Positions 23,915 through 36,906 of a stretch of DNA of 64,000 bases are shown piece after piece. The notes under the pieces are model-generated. The model was not told where the DNA came from. It made no database searches and worked only from the letters and a program-made list of their open reading frames with translations. Numbering within the stretch: position 1 is the stretch's first letter; each line of letters starts with the position of its first letter. This stretch comes from Clusia tigrina. Its lineage: Eukaryota; Arthropoda; Insecta; Diptera; Clusiidae. A program made the position numbers and the translations under genes. The stretch covers positions 411,695,034-411,759,033 of the forward strand of contig OV050030.1 of NCBI GenBank assembly GCA_920105625.2, in the 5' to 3' direction.

Positions 23915-25329
23915 ACCCATGTGTACCGATTCTCATACGTACCCATGCCCATGTGCTCATAATTAAGAGTATATTTATGAACCGCGAATGCGCCCGATTT
24001 CATTCGCTCGACCAACAAAAACAAAAAGAAAATTATATTAAATAAAAAAATGAGATAATAAAAAACATGCTGCAAGCATAATGGCGCGCTCAGCCACCAC
24101 AGATACTATGACCAAAACAGATACAAATACGAGATACGAAGATACCAGATAGAAGCGAAGCGTGTGCGGCGACAGACAACTGAGTATAAACACAAAAACA
24201 AACAAACCGCTGAACAAAAACAGAAACAACAACAACACAATGAAAAACAAAACACGCAGAACCGGTCAGTCTCGGTCCAACCAACCAGCCAACCAACCCC
24301 TGGGCTCGCAGCGTGTTTGTTTGATTTGTGCACATTCAGGGAAACTTGCACACCAGAGCGATTTTAATCCATTCAGCGACAACGCGTACGCGACTATTAA
24401 GAAGAGCGTGGCTCTCAACTCTGGGTTGCTTTTAACTTTAAAGCACTTCAAACGTACTCAAACATACACACAAACACAAGTACACACATACCACATGCAG
24501 AAACAAGACCAGAATGACAATAGCAACAACAACAAAGACAACAAATACAACGGCGACTACGACAACAAATTTAAATTGCATTTAAAACGGAGCAGAGCAA
24601 AGCACAACAACTCCAGCAAATAAACTGGGCACACATCTCGCGTTTACATTGGTGAGCATGGCTCGATACGCTTGCGAAATGGACAGAGAAATACAAAAAT
24701 TGCATTTTGCCAGTTAGAGCTGCAAACTTTATTTAATTTTTGTTTTATTATACTTTATATTTTATTATTTTATTATGCAAAGTTTATTTAACTTTTATTT
24801 TAAATTGGGTTTATTGTTATTATTTTTCTTTTTTATATATATTTTTGTAATTTTTTTCTTTCCATTTTGCTCTGGTTTTCATTTTAATTTCATTTTATTA
24901 TACAATTTTTTAATTCGTTGTGTTTTCAACGTGTGCACGTATGCGTGCATTAACCACGCCCATATATCTTTTAATAGCATTTCGTTAATTGGATTTTTTT
25001 AATGATTGCATTTCGCTGCAGTTGGTGTCGTTATTAAAGTGTGGAATTTAAAGCAGCTTTCGTTATGGTGGCTGAATTGTGCCATGAATGGAATGAATAT
25101 CAAAGTAAGTGAACCGAAAAAATTAAGCCATGGCCAGAAAAATGGAGATACTTCATGCCAGCTATGCAGAGCATTCGTTTGGTTGGTTTTCATATGGAGA
25201 GAAACACATACATATAAAGAGATTGCATTGAAGGTGGGGAGCGTATGATTAACAACTAATTATTTAGGAGTATAAAATAAGTTTGAATACTTCCCTTTTG
25301 CAGATGTGGTCTCTTAATCTATCATTAAG

Positions 25330-25560
25330 CAGAAACTACTCTTTGCCCGGCTTGTAAGGCTGAAGACGAGGCGGTTGAATACTTTCTGTGCATGTGCCCC
25401 GCTTTATCGATCATCAGGTTCGAGGTTTTTGGCACCGATAACCCAGTAGCGTAAATATTGGCTACTTAGATACACAGGATCTACTGAGATTAGTCCACCG
25501 ATCAAGTAGATTAAAAAGAAAATCGGAAATGGAACTTCAAATATAGTGCAGTAGATGTCT
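25330..25560 (+). pseudogene. LINE CCHC tail fragment
   Basis: The plus strand reads CPACKAEDEAVEYFLCMCPA then LSIIRFEVFGT, the CxxC...E...H/YxxCxCPA finger ending of RNase H LINEs (His replaced by Tyr). Stops follow soon after. It lies 360 bp before the larger LINE piece at 25.9 kb and seems to be a separate older insertion. Confidence 0.6.
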
Positions 25561-25884
25561 TATTGCCGAATACTAAAGTTATTTCGAGAAAAAATTATTA
25601 TTCAAAGGACTACTCGCTTATCAAAATTATCTCACGTCACCAATAGCTGAAGCACTTTTAGGATCTGGGAAACAAATCTGTTTTCGTTTAATAAGACATA
25701 ATGAAAGACTCTGCAATCAATCCAGTTTCATCACAACTCAATATTCCCTCAGAACACTTTAATATTTTTCGGTATAGTGTCGAAATTAGCAACCATAATC
25801 AAGGATCATATTCCACACGTTCATCAGCAAAATGTATAGAACAAAATTGGGTTTTATATTGGAATTACATTAGGACTTTTGAAT

Positions 25885-26833
25885 CAATTGCTGCACACAC
25901 CTACCTAATGAGCTTAAGTTTTTCAGGTGGAAGTACTGGCAATCAGGGAGGCGTGGCGAAAAATCACCCAATACATTATTGAAGGACATGGAAGCAAGGA
26001 TTCTAATTTTGTGGACAACCAGGCTGCTACAAAGGCTCTACAGTCGAACACCATCAACTCCAGGCTGGTCAGACAGTGTAGGGAGGAACTTAGGGCGTTA
26101 AGTCTTCATGCTGACATCACAATCATCTGGGTTCCAGGCCATAGGAATATCGATTGGAATGAAAAGGTTGATGAAATAGCGCGCAGGGGAACTCTCTCGA
26201 ACCAGTATCTGTTTCTCTGGGTGCGATCAAGAGGGGGCATCTACCTGCACTGTCTCTCCTTAGCGGGCAGAAGCTGGAAGGTACTTACAACGTGCCATAC
26301 ATCTTCTACCCGCCAAGGAGAGACAGTGCAGGTAGATGCCCCTCTTGATCATACCCAGAGAAACAGATACTGGTTCGAGGGAGGCCCCCCCCAGGTGATC
26401 TGGCCAGTCTACAATATAGCTAGGTCGCGGGATCTTATAAACAGAGAGCGTAGATACACCAGCCGACTAACGGCGGTTTTTACAGGTCACTGGCTACGGA
26501 GAAAATGCATGCGGAGAAAATCCATAGACCGTTCAATACCCATTGTAGAAGTTGTAAGGACTCGGACGAGGGGGAAACAATAACTCACTTTCTTTGCAAA
26601 TGCCCAGCTCTGGTGGCCGCAAGAAATATAGCCCTGGGAAACTATTTTCTAGCAGGACTATCCAACCTCTCAGCTGTAAAACCGAAGGATCTTCTAAAAT
26701 ACCTAAATTCCACAAAGTGGATGTAGATAACAACCCATCTTTTTCCAGCCTTTAGGAGAGGTAGTGGTTATAGAACGGCGCGTAGGCGCAAATTGTGATT
26801 CATGCGAGGATGCCGTGAACCAACCAACTAATC
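25885..26833 (+). pseudogene. 5'-truncated LINE: RNase H and CCHC tail, with target duplication
   Basis: The segment encodes QVEVLAIREAWRKI (RNase H Glu), VDNQAATKALQS (Asp), ITIIWVPGHRNIDWNEKVDE (GNExAD replaced by WNEKVD) and, in a second frame, CRSCKDSDEGETITHFLCKC with PALVAARNIALGNYFL. AGGACTTTTGAAT stands at 25872-25884 and again at 26834-26846, a plausible target-site duplication. The 3' end is ACCAACCAACTA. An ~80-bp inverted duplication (26194-26382) disrupts the protein between the RNase H motif and the finger. The element is dead but fairly young, given the long open stretches. Confidence 0.75.
26194..26382. repeat. ~80-bp inverted duplication (hairpin) inside LINE copy
   Basis: The left arm 26194-26273 contains GAACCAGTATCTGTTTCTCT and CATCTACCTGCACTGTCTCT. 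The right arm 26303-26382 is its reverse complement with about five mismatches and one indel. The spacer is 29 bp. In a standard LINE this segment exists once, so one arm is an inverted local copy. Confidence 0.9.
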
Positions 26834-27047
26834 AGGACTTTTGAATAAATTCTGCTTGATGTGCGAATAGCAACTATTCCCGAATTAAGAGCTTTATCCC
26901 GCAGGGTATTTACCCCATGCTATTTCTCAAGAAACTGTGATTGTAACAAATTTGTAGAGAAGAGTAAATTCAGTGTTTAAACAATTTATTGACAGACCCT
27001 ATAAGAGGATCTTTTTACAATTGCAGAGTAAATTTATTGGAACAACA

Positions 27048-27096
27048 TTGATAGAAGATTTATACAGAGCTGTCCTGTGTATAAATCTTCTATCAA
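27048..27096. repeat. 19-bp perfect hairpin
   Basis: TTGATAGAAGATTTATACA and its exact inverse TGTATAAATCTTCTATCAA are separated by 11 bases. Confidence 0.9.
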
Positions 27097-27129
27097 TCTG
27101 GCAGGTAAATGAAACAAGAAACATTTTTC

Positions 27130-27435
27130 ATAAATAAAGTAAATTTTAAAATGTTTAAACTGAATTAAGTTTTTCCATAATTACTCTAGGAATAGTCGGC
27201 ACAGAAAAAGTTGTCCCTAATATATACAAATTACTTTATTTGAAACTTAATAAAATTCTCTGGGAATATTCATCAGAAATATATAAAAATTACTTTATTT
27301 GAAGCTCAATAAAATTTTGAAATACTCTGGGAATATTCAATACAGAAACAGTCATCATCAATATATAAAAATTATTTTATTTGAAACTTATAAAAATTCT
27401 TGCATAAATACTCTGGGAATACTCGGTAGTGCTTT
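27130..27435. repeat. ~80-110-bp tandem repeat, about 4 units
   Basis: AATATATAAAAATTACTTTA followed by TTTGAA(A/G)CT(T/C)A and ACTCTGGGAATATTC recurs three to four times, with internal length differences between units. Confidence 0.8.
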
Positions 27436-28498
27436 TCAGTATTCATCAAATTTCAAATATTCATGATAATTTACCACTTTTCATATCAACTGCTTCGTAA
27501 AGGCTCCAAATGACTGCACTTTCGAAAGGGAATGGGAGTTGTATCTCATTCAGTATACCAAAGATTCAATCATAGTCTAAGCATGCCTTTTGGAGACCGC
27601 TCAACCTACCTACCATCACTTTACATCGTTGGAAACATTATTAAGAATATACGAGTACATCATTTCATAAAGACCTCCGAATAATTACCGGGAAAAATAA
27701 ACTAAAAAATTTTTATAATTAATAATGGCATGAAACTCATAAAAATTCAAATTCAATTAAGTTCCAATCTAAATATAAATTCTAGGAAAAATAATAAATT
27801 TATTTTTTTGTTTGTTTGTTTTCTCAATTAATTATTTAATTAAAAACACAGCATTTAAAACAGCATTCGCTTAAAGAGAACATTGAATTAAAACAGGTGC
27901 AAAGTAAATCTTGAAAAATTAAATTCACACGCCCACCCACAAAACACGCAATAAAATTAATTGACTAAAAAAAATTAAAAATAAATAATAGAAGAGAAGA
28001 GAAGAGAAAGAAGGAGAGAAAAGGCGTCTAAACACCCATGAAGGTATAAAGAGAAGTCAAAGAAGTGTACAAAGCACATAAATTTGGAGGAAACTCTGAA
28101 CAAGTCGAGGAAAGTGGCGCTGATTTATAAAATATTTTAACACAACCACACAGACTTTTACACTAATACGCACAACTTTCACACACATGCACACACCTTT
28201 CACACACACACACTCATCCATCCATATATAACACATCCATATGCACATCCCCTTAGAAGACAAACGCCAAGAGTTGAAAGCAAAAAGTCAAATGCAGCGA
28301 GAACACCACAGCAGTGGAAAAAGATCAAAAATCTAAAATGTGACCAAAAATCTTCGGCGGGAAAGAAGATTTAATGTGGGAACATTTCTCACTGACGCAC
28401 AGCACGTGTTGGCGTTCACTTTCCCCTCTCCCCCACAACAAATTTGGGGGCGCAATTGTGGACGTGGTGCACGAAGCGAAAACGGATTAGAACTGATT

Positions 28499-28511
28499 GG
28501 GGGGGGGGGGG
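28499..28511. repeat. G13 homopolymer
   Basis: Thirteen consecutive G bases are unusual in this AT-rich context. The run is prone to length error and could form a quadruplex only with neighbouring G runs, which are weak. Confidence 0.9.
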
Positions 28512-28679
28512 TGTTCAGGTTCAGGCGTTAAGCACTGAATAGTGAAAAAGACCGTTAGCCACAAATTGAGCAGTGAAAATATGTAAACAACACTCGATGG
28601 GGAGATAAGAAATGACAGTGGGGAAGTGGGGAAGTGCACGGAACCCTGAGCCCTGAGTTGCACGTGCACGTTGCAATCA

Positions 28680-28990
28680 TGGAGTCCAACACAACCAGCT
28701 CAACAAGTTGTCGATTGTTTAAAGAATTATTGAATAAAGTTCATTCATTGACAGAAGTGAAGCGAAAGGAGAGTGTGGCCGTGATGCCAAAAGAGAATTT
28801 AAGAAACAAACAGTTTTCTATTTCCCACGACGGGATTTTAAAGTTTAATGGAAAATTAACAGAGTGGCAAACACACAGAAAGTTTGTGGTTCAGTTTAGA
28901 GAAATGATCTGATAGTTCCATTTGGAGGAATCATGATTTCAACTCATGAATCATCACTTAGCCTTCTCAAAGGAAAATTAGTTGCCTTAA
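28680..28990 (+). pseudogene. possible BEL/Pao-type gag relic
   Basis: The frame begins at an ATG (28679) MESNTTSSTSCRLFKELLNK and includes ISHDGILKFNGKLTEWQTHR with KFVVQFREMI before a stop at about 28912. The LPKFxGxxxEWxxFxxxF pattern is typical of gag proteins of BEL/Pao LTR retrotransposons. Another frame downstream reads LSLLKGKL, resembling the next gag motif. No LTRs, protease or reverse transcriptase were found. The assignment is tentative. Confidence 0.4.
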
Positions 28991-29144
28991 CATCGACACC
29001 AGGACCCCGCAGAGCTCAAACTAAACCGTCGAGGAACAGAACATTCTTTCTATTCTGGAAGTTGTGTTAAAAAATATAAATCCGGCTCTTGAAAATATTG
29101 AAAATTGAAAGCAATGTAAAATGAATTAAACACACAATCATTTT

Positions 29145-29350
29145 ATTATTATTATTATAAATCTTACACCGTAATGAGTTATGAGTGCAAGGAGTTGGGG
29201 GATGAGTACTAGCTACTGAGGCTTTCGACTCGAAGAGAAAGATATTTTAGAAAGAACCACTTTTGAGACCAAGCCCTGGGCAGAATTGGAACCTGCGATC
29301 CTCTGAGTGTGCGTCTATCATGCTTACCACCAGACCACAGAGGACGGCCT
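29145..29350 (-). mobile_element. complete tRNA-derived SINE with target duplication
   Basis: Read on the minus strand it starts GGCCGTCCTCTGTGGTCTGG with GGTAAGCATGATAGACGC (box A region) and GCAGGTTCCAATTC (box B-like, consensus GGTTCRANTCC), so the head derives from a tRNA. A non-tRNA body (GAAAGCCTCAGTAGCTAGTA) follows, ending in a (TAA)n tail. CAATCATTTT flanks both sides (29135-29144 and 29351-29360), a 10-bp target duplication. At 206 bp it appears full length. Copies of the body occur at 7804 and 63851. Confidence 0.88.
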
Positions 29351-30773
29351 CAATCATTTTGTAATAAATTGATCCCGGAAAACTTTTCTTTCTCAGTTGT
29401 TGTGAAACTCTCCAATTGCTTCTTCTCATTTCACTACTTTAAAAGACCCACTTTGCTTTGAATTTTATCATAATATTTTTAATTCAATTTAATAAGAAAT
29501 CTCTTGCATTTGATTCACTGATTTGCTTAATCAATGGGTTTACCAAGCGACTTCATTAATTCCTAACAATTTATGAGCCCATATAATTGCGATTTCACTG
29601 ATTTTTGGCAATTGTTTTAATGGACATTTATATCAATTACGTACAATCTGCTCGAAACCTAGCCTCGAATATGATGTGAAACCAGCATAAATTGGCCTTA
29701 GAAATTGTACTGACTTTGGCAACTGTGATCATTTTAACGCCCACATGAGTGTACTTGATATGCCGATGCGTTTATTAAATTTACTGGAATATGCAGAAAA
29801 ATGCAATTGTTGTGGTTTTTGTGGTCGTTGTTGATCTGTTGTGGTTGTAGCAGTTGTAGTAAATTGTTCTATCTGACATATGGCAAAATGAGAAAAAAGT
29901 TCCGATTAATGTAATTGTTCATTCATTTAGTTTGGTACATTTTTATCATTCAAGTTTTGAATTAATTGGGAAGTTTGGAAAGATATTAATCGGTCCATTC
30001 TTATACTAAGTCTCATAAATGCCATTATATCAAGAACTTGAGTATTAACATTTTCAACGAATTAAGAGGCTTGGGTTCTTTGATTACTGTGAAGAACTGG
30101 CAATCAGGTACAATCGTCAGTTGTAGAGCCAGCCATGGTGTTGATATAGGTTGCGAAATAGGTTGAGAAATAGGTTGAGAGCTTTCAGAGACCACAATAA
30201 AAGAAGAAGTTCATGTACTTGACCGGATAACATAAATGAATAGTTCCAACGGACTCCAGTGCGCATAATTATCATAATAAGTGCGAAAACTATCATAATA
30301 GTTGGTACCACGAATATTACCCCCAAATTAAAAAATAGACTGGACTTACCAAAAATATGTACAGAGTTCACTGAATTGTTTAACCAACGTTCAAATCTTA
30401 CGAAATGAATATACCATTAACGATTCTTTATTTCCGAACCTGTTTCCCACAGTTCACTGTTTTACCCACTTTCTTTCTGGTCCATTCTATAAACAATCCA
30501 GATTATTTTCATTTATTTAATAATAATGTACTTTTCATGGTTCTTGAGGCAGGAGAAACGCCATTAGAAACTGAAAGTTATACTAAAGAACTGTAATTAT
30601 ACTAGATAATTGTTTAAAGCATATAAAATGAAACTATCTTCGCTCTTGTATTTTCATCAAACAATTCCATCAGTAAACTAGAGATGATCTCAATATAGGA
30701 CGATATACGATATACGTATATACTATCACAGTTTATTAGGCAATCCAGAAATGAGGTATTTGCAACTTACTTT

Positions 30774-30962
30774 GGTAATACCACTGATCAAACAATAAAT
30801 AGTAAGCGAAAATAGTGGTTTAATAAATTGCTCAGTAGATCCAATGCACTGCGTGTTCCATTAGCGTAGCTCCCATACAAGAACAATTACCAGTGATTTC
30901 ATTAAACCACTATTTTCGCGATTTGAGTTTCCTATATGCATTGTTTGCTCATTGGTAATACC
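30774..30962. repeat. fold-back/MITE-like inverted repeat, ~190 bp
   Basis: The outer arms pair GGTAATACCACTGATCAAAC with the inverse of GTTTGCTCATTGGTAATACC. The inner arms pair GCGAAAATAGTGGTTTAAT with its exact inverse ATTAAACCACTATTTTCGC. The unpaired centre is about 75 bp. I could not define a target duplication. It looks like a non-autonomous DNA element. Confidence 0.7.
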
Positions 30963-31567
30963 CATCTTCCTCGGTTATTCTCAACCATTCACATCTATTA
31001 CGTTGATACATTTAACATCAATAGAGTTGAAGTTAAAATTGTATAGAGTTCCAGAGGCACTCAGTTACCAAGAGGAGTCAGCGTTGAGGAGTGGACCAAA
31101 ATTAAACGACTCAGAATTCAAAGAGAATATGAATTATATTAGGTGATAAAGATTATCTGGGGATAAAAATTTAAATGGAGGAAAGTTATTGTTCAGAGAA
31201 GGAGCGAATCCACCTGTAAATTGTGCTTTGTGGTTGTTTTCGCTTTGTATTGATTGATTATTTTGGTTAATTTAGTTTAATTTAATTAATATTGTTAGTC
31301 TTAGTTTAAAGTAATTTTAGTTCTAATGCTCCAATTCGTTGTTATTCTGCTCTTTCTTGCCGTATTTAAAAGACCCAGTCTGTCATGTTCACTTTTCATG
31401 TTACTTTTATTACACTGATTTTAAGATATTTACAATACTCCATTATCGCATTTGTAATTCTCAATTAATGTGATGGAAGAAGTTACTGCAAAAGCTACTC
31501 ATTACTTGGAAATTGAACAAGACCATGAATTCCCGTGAACATAAGTTTGGAATTAATAGAATAAACA

Positions 31568-31612
31568 TTTATTATTATTATTATTATTATTATATCCACC
31601 ATAATTATAATG
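31568..31612 (-). repeat. (ATT)n tract, possible SINE tail relic
   Basis: (TTA)n runs directly into TATCCACCATAATTATAATG, similar to the tail junction of the SINE copies (TATCTTACACCATAATTA). No SINE body follows. Confidence 0.4.
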
Positions 31613-33887
31613 GACTAACATATAAAATAATTGTTATAATCATGACTTTTTGGCGGGATAAATATAATTTTTTATAAGATAAAATATTGGTTTTTCATTA
31701 ATAATTTTTTGAAATTTCTCACACAGTCGTGGGACTACGATTTAAAATCCTAATCTGGCCAAAATAACTGCAATAATTTCTTTCTTTGCGATTTCTTAAA
31801 ACTTTAAAACATTTTCAAATTAGTTAGTAAATTTTGCATTATTTGTGAATTTAAACAAAAGTTAAAATAGAAAAAAACACGTGTAAGTAACCAACAAAAA
31901 TTGAAAAATTAAAGAAAATCGATGCAACACTAATAAACAAACAAAAATTACGTGTTGGAAAATACACAACAACAACAACAAAACACCAAAACACCAACAC
32001 GAGAGCAACAATAACTAACGGCAACAAATAAAAAGCAATTATAAAATCACATTTTAATGTTGTTTACTTAAAATGTTTATTTTAAAGATAATCGAACTTG
32101 GCAAATAACAACAACAACCACACCAGCATTTAAAACAACAACAAGTCTCCTTTGTATTCACGCCTTATGCCATTTCCATTTTCATCTACCACAGATAACC
32201 CCCTCCCCCCCTATAAATTTCCATCAACTCTTATGCCCAGGTAGGAGGGGTACAGATAAATTGCAAGCAAATTCTCCTCGGAGCTATCAACGTTGACCAC
32301 TAATGCCGTTGGGGGTCCACACTTAGGCAACTGACTAACTGACTGACTGACTCTTGGAGTATATATGAGAACCTGCGCATGTTGAAGTCCCACACCATCA
32401 CAGCCTACACCATGAAAATGAAGGGGTATTAACAGAAAATCGTACAGAATTTTTGAGAAATTAAACAAATGCCATTTAATATTCATTGCGAGTCACTAAC
32501 AAATAATGCAAATATTTGACCAATTCATTTACATACGCCATTAAAAGTGTTGGGCATCAAAAGAAATCTTGGAATTGAACAGGGACCCGGCACACACACA
32601 CACACGCACATGCTCACACTTGTGTGGCTCAGCCTCCACAAAACTCTCTCATTGCTTCGATCACGGGCGAGTACGAGGGAGAACTGCAGCAGCGCACATA
32701 AAACGTTTTAATTGTTGGGTACGTCATTGGCGTCACACGCTGCCAACGGTGGCCAAACGGGCGGACGGTCACTCGGGCGCGGAAAGTTTTATTATTGATT
32801 CAACAAAATTTTTTTAATTGAATTTTTTTCCCACTCTTCTCCACTCAAAGTTAAACAATTTTGTTTATTATGATTTTTTTACCTATTTTACTTGTTTGCA
32901 CATTCACGTATGTGTGTGTTTTGTGTATGAGTGTGTGATTTAATTTGGCCAAGTTGTCAGTTTTAAGTGGGTTGATTAAGCCGTTAAAAACATTACCTAA
33001 TTTTAAGAAATTTTTTGCGTTTATTTGTTGTAGCAATTTACGTTTTAAAATGTTTTCGTTTACGCTGTGGACACTTTGTTCACTTCTGTTACTTAGGCCC
33101 CTTTTACACAGTTGAAGTGTTGTCTGTCAATTTATATGAGTATTTCGGGGAAGAGGAATTGTAGAATAATTACCAGGTAAACGACTAAGAGGGAGTTGGG
33201 TGTTTTTGACAACAGTCCATAGAAAGGAAGAAACCCGATCAGATCGAATACTCGTCCAAATCGTTTTGTTGTAATTTGTATATATTATAATACATAGATA
33301 ATTATATTTTATTGACTTTATTTTGTAGGCTTTTACCTGGTAATGATTTTGACCTGGGAAAGAGTGTTTATTGGGAAAGAAAATACTTATTTTCTGCTGT
33401 GAGTGATGTTAGCAAAAAATGATTACGCAAATGGATACAAAATAAAGTTGAGTATTAAAATTTGGAACGTGTAGAAACATGTAGAAACTAAATGAGAATA
33501 TACACACATTTCTGATGGCAACAAGCGTTTGTGCATCATTTGTGTGAGAAACGATCAATATCGAAAGGAGAGAGAATGAATGGGAAATGCTCAGTGCTAC
33601 AACAAGTCTACAATAACAACAATTTCCAGATATAGGCTTGTTGAGCACCAATCGGTGTGCCTACGAATCACAAAATGAGGAAACGTTAAAACCAAAATAA
33701 GAAGAAGAACAATTCTCCCTTACGACGACCTTTTAGGTGTGCCTTGGGTAATGCCCTAGTTGTCAGGTATACAGTTATACCTGCTTTGGAAGTTTCAATA
33801 GTAGGCAGTCAAATTTTATCCCATTCCGTTCTCATATTGCCCTGTACACAAGTAATTTAAAACAATATTGACTTTTCTCATTTCCTC

Positions 33888-33910
33888 TTCTCTCTCTCTC
33901 TCTCTCTCTC
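33888..33910. repeat. (CT)n microsatellite
   Basis: There are about eleven CT units in the retn first intron, with no gene nearby. Confidence 0.85.
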
Positions 33911-34463
33911 ACTGACTCACTCTTCCAAACACTTAAAAATTTCCATTCATTGCAATAGGGACAACGGTACTAATCAACACAGAAGGCTCCACATTGAATT
34001 GTCACATGTGCCTGCAAAAACAATAAAGTATTAATTCCAATTTGTCGCCTTCAATATTTATTGGTCAAGTATCGCTATCAATAAAGGGTCGGATAGCGAA
34101 ATTGTATCAAAACGCAAGGTAGCATAACAATCTGTGGAATATAGTAGTAGGCGTTACCGCATATTACAGATTTTTATATACAAGTAAAAATTGTCTCTAC
34201 AATATTAGTGACTGATTGTTACTGACACTAAAGTGGGGTGCGTACCAATTTGAGGCTTGTTGAGGTGACAAGAAGAAAAATATACATTTTTAAGTAAAAC
34301 GATGATTAAGAATTTGAAATAACACCGCTACTGGTTGTAATCAAATCGACAAAATAATGTTTTGGTTTCATTACTCCACAATTTCTTTAAATATTTTATA
34401 CGAGTTCTACAGGGATTTCCACCAGATATGCTGAGATTGTCCACTTTGAAGTTACGAGAGCTT

Positions 34464-34606
34464 CAGATGCACTTCTGGCAATGAGATCGAATAAACATAG
34501 TTCTAAAGGTTCAACGTAAAATTATCTAATAACAGCAGATAAACTTCTCGTAATGAGATCGAATAAATACAGTTCTAAACGTTCATTGGAAAATTCTCCA
34601 AGAACA
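34464..34606. repeat. 72-bp tandem duplication
   Basis: CAGAT(G/A)(C/A)ACTTCT, AATGAGATCGAATAAA and AGTTCTAAA(G/C)GTTCA occur twice with 72-bp spacing. Confidence 0.85.
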
Positions 34607-36835
34607 AACTAATAATTATTTAATTAACAATAATGAGTAATAAACCAAGAATTGTAAAAAAGCAGTACAGTTTCTGAATTAATCCATAATTTAGGACGGC
34701 TTGCATATTTACACACAGAGTAAATATCAGTAACTTCGTGGAGTTCCACTGGATGATCACTAGAATCAAAAAAATAAACAAATATGTATATGGTTTCTAT
34801 TACGGTTTTTGAACGACAATCGATATTACGAGTAATTATCCTGGATGAACTTTTATTTTATAACCTGTCATCATCGATTATATTGTTTTGAATAGGAGAT
34901 TTTATTTCAAAAAAACACTCCACCAATTTCAAATTCTTGCCACAGAATTATCATGGTGCTTTATTCATTCTACTCACAGAACCCTCATATAAGGACGATT
35001 TCAAGATTCCAATGACACAAATATTGCTTTCATATACTAATCTACGAAACTAAAAGGGCATAATAGCAGGTACTACATATATCCTCACAAATCAGTAGTG
35101 AATAATGATTTATAGGATCTTTGAAATTACTTATAAAATTACTTATAAAGTAAATTACTTATAAATAAAATAAATCACCAGCTTTGTAAATATATCCTCA
35201 CATTTTGTTATTATAGATGCAGCTATGATAACAAGGAGATATATTATGAGAAGTACTTCGTATCAATTCAGGTATTTAAAAGCAAACTACAAATGATTTT
35301 CAGGTTACGGGAGAAGTTTATTCTAGTACTACTTAACTTGTTCTCGACCTCCTAAAATAAATCTAATTGATAAAGGAAATTCTTGCAGTAATTCATGATC
35401 GAAAAGTGCTATCCTTATTTTGGTATATAAAAAAACACTACCATTGAGAGTTTCTAGTCTTGTGGACCCTTGTTACTGTTCGCCAAATTTGAAAAAGAAC
35501 GGAAATGTTCACAACGTGATACACTATTATCAATCGGATACATTACTGCGAGTCTATATTTCTAATGAAGAACTGTTGAATTATTAATGAAAAGAATTGT
35601 CTGCCCAAAAATTGTTTGGTTAATTCGGGCATTCCTGCTGCTGAATTGTGTTGGAATTCTTCAAAGGAAATTTCTTTGCAGAGATCACTTGCTCCAAGTA
35701 ACAAGATTCCATTTAAAATAATTACTAACAAATGTGCAGTTCCTTATTTGTGACTGATCCGAATCATGCCTTTAAACTCATCGAAAGCACACATGGTAAT
35801 TTCGTAATTTCATTCAACTTACTTAGACAGAGTGTATCTAGTCGCATATCCTGGTCGGTCTAATCAAAGGAACAATGCATGCGGTCAACATATGACGAAC
35901 ATGCGGGTCATCGTCGACTGGACATACAAACATTCCCCATGAAAATATGAATACTTCCGAACATTACTTCTACTATTGTTCTGATTTCGCAAACAAAAAA
36001 TTAAAACGTATTTTAAGAAGCATTTTCTTGAGAATAAGCTGTGCTCATTCTTTACCTGATACTCACAGGTTCCTAAAAGAAACTAAAAATTTTCAGATGA
36101 ATAAAAAAATTTTCTATCGAACTCCTTTTTTTGTCTTATATCCTTCTGTTTTATCATTTTTGTACGTTTCTATTAATTGACTGCGATGATCTCAGGGATA
36201 GATTACTCTGTGAGATAATTCTTTTACTTATGAATTATAAGAAGGTGTTCATATTGTCGGAATTTCAATCTTCGACAATTCTTGACACAAGTCATGTTAC
36301 TAAACAAATCGTGTGAAGAGGCCTTAATCTCTTCTACCGGTGTCGAATTGAATGTAAAATTCAAATTTCAACTTAATGAAGTATATGAATCTGTATCGTG
36401 TTACTTCTTAGCCGATTAAGTTCGCATTTTGAGTTTAAACCAACTTCTTGTAATGACCTGATATCAGAAACAAAGATAGAGGTTGACCTTTGGTTATGTA
36501 TATATGAATATATATATGTTCATATATATGGTTCTGTCTAGAAAGGTGGGTAAGGCAATCAGATAACAAATAGGAACACTTTTATACACCCTTTTCTTTG
36601 AAATCTGCAATAGGGTTGCAAGTGAACTCAGAGGTAAAGCAATTTATGGACAACAGACCCACACATTCATTTTATATAAATACATTTTGATGAAAAAGAG
36701 TTAATATCCTTTAAATATTTAAGTAAATTAGGAGTTGGAACTTCTGAACATGGCAATGCACGTCTGGCAGGAATGTTGTATTAACTATCGCTCATATGTA
36801 TAATTGGATTTAGGTATTATTACAATGATATGTTA

Positions 36836-36906
36836 TTTCATGTCAGTACAGATTTCATGTCAGTCCAGATTTCATGTCAGTCCAGATTTCATGTCAGTAC
36901 AGATTG
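36836..36906. repeat. 18-bp tandem repeat, 4 units
   Basis: TTTCATGTCAGT(C/A)CAGA is repeated four times in a head-to-tail row, about 300 bp from the retn first coding exon. Confidence 0.95.

Noticed and set aside
24162..24623. 153-codon plus-strand frame rich in Asn, Lys and Thr
   Set aside because: The composition comes from AAC/ACA-rich simple sequence. It has no family resemblance, no splice pattern and overlapping open frames on the other strand.
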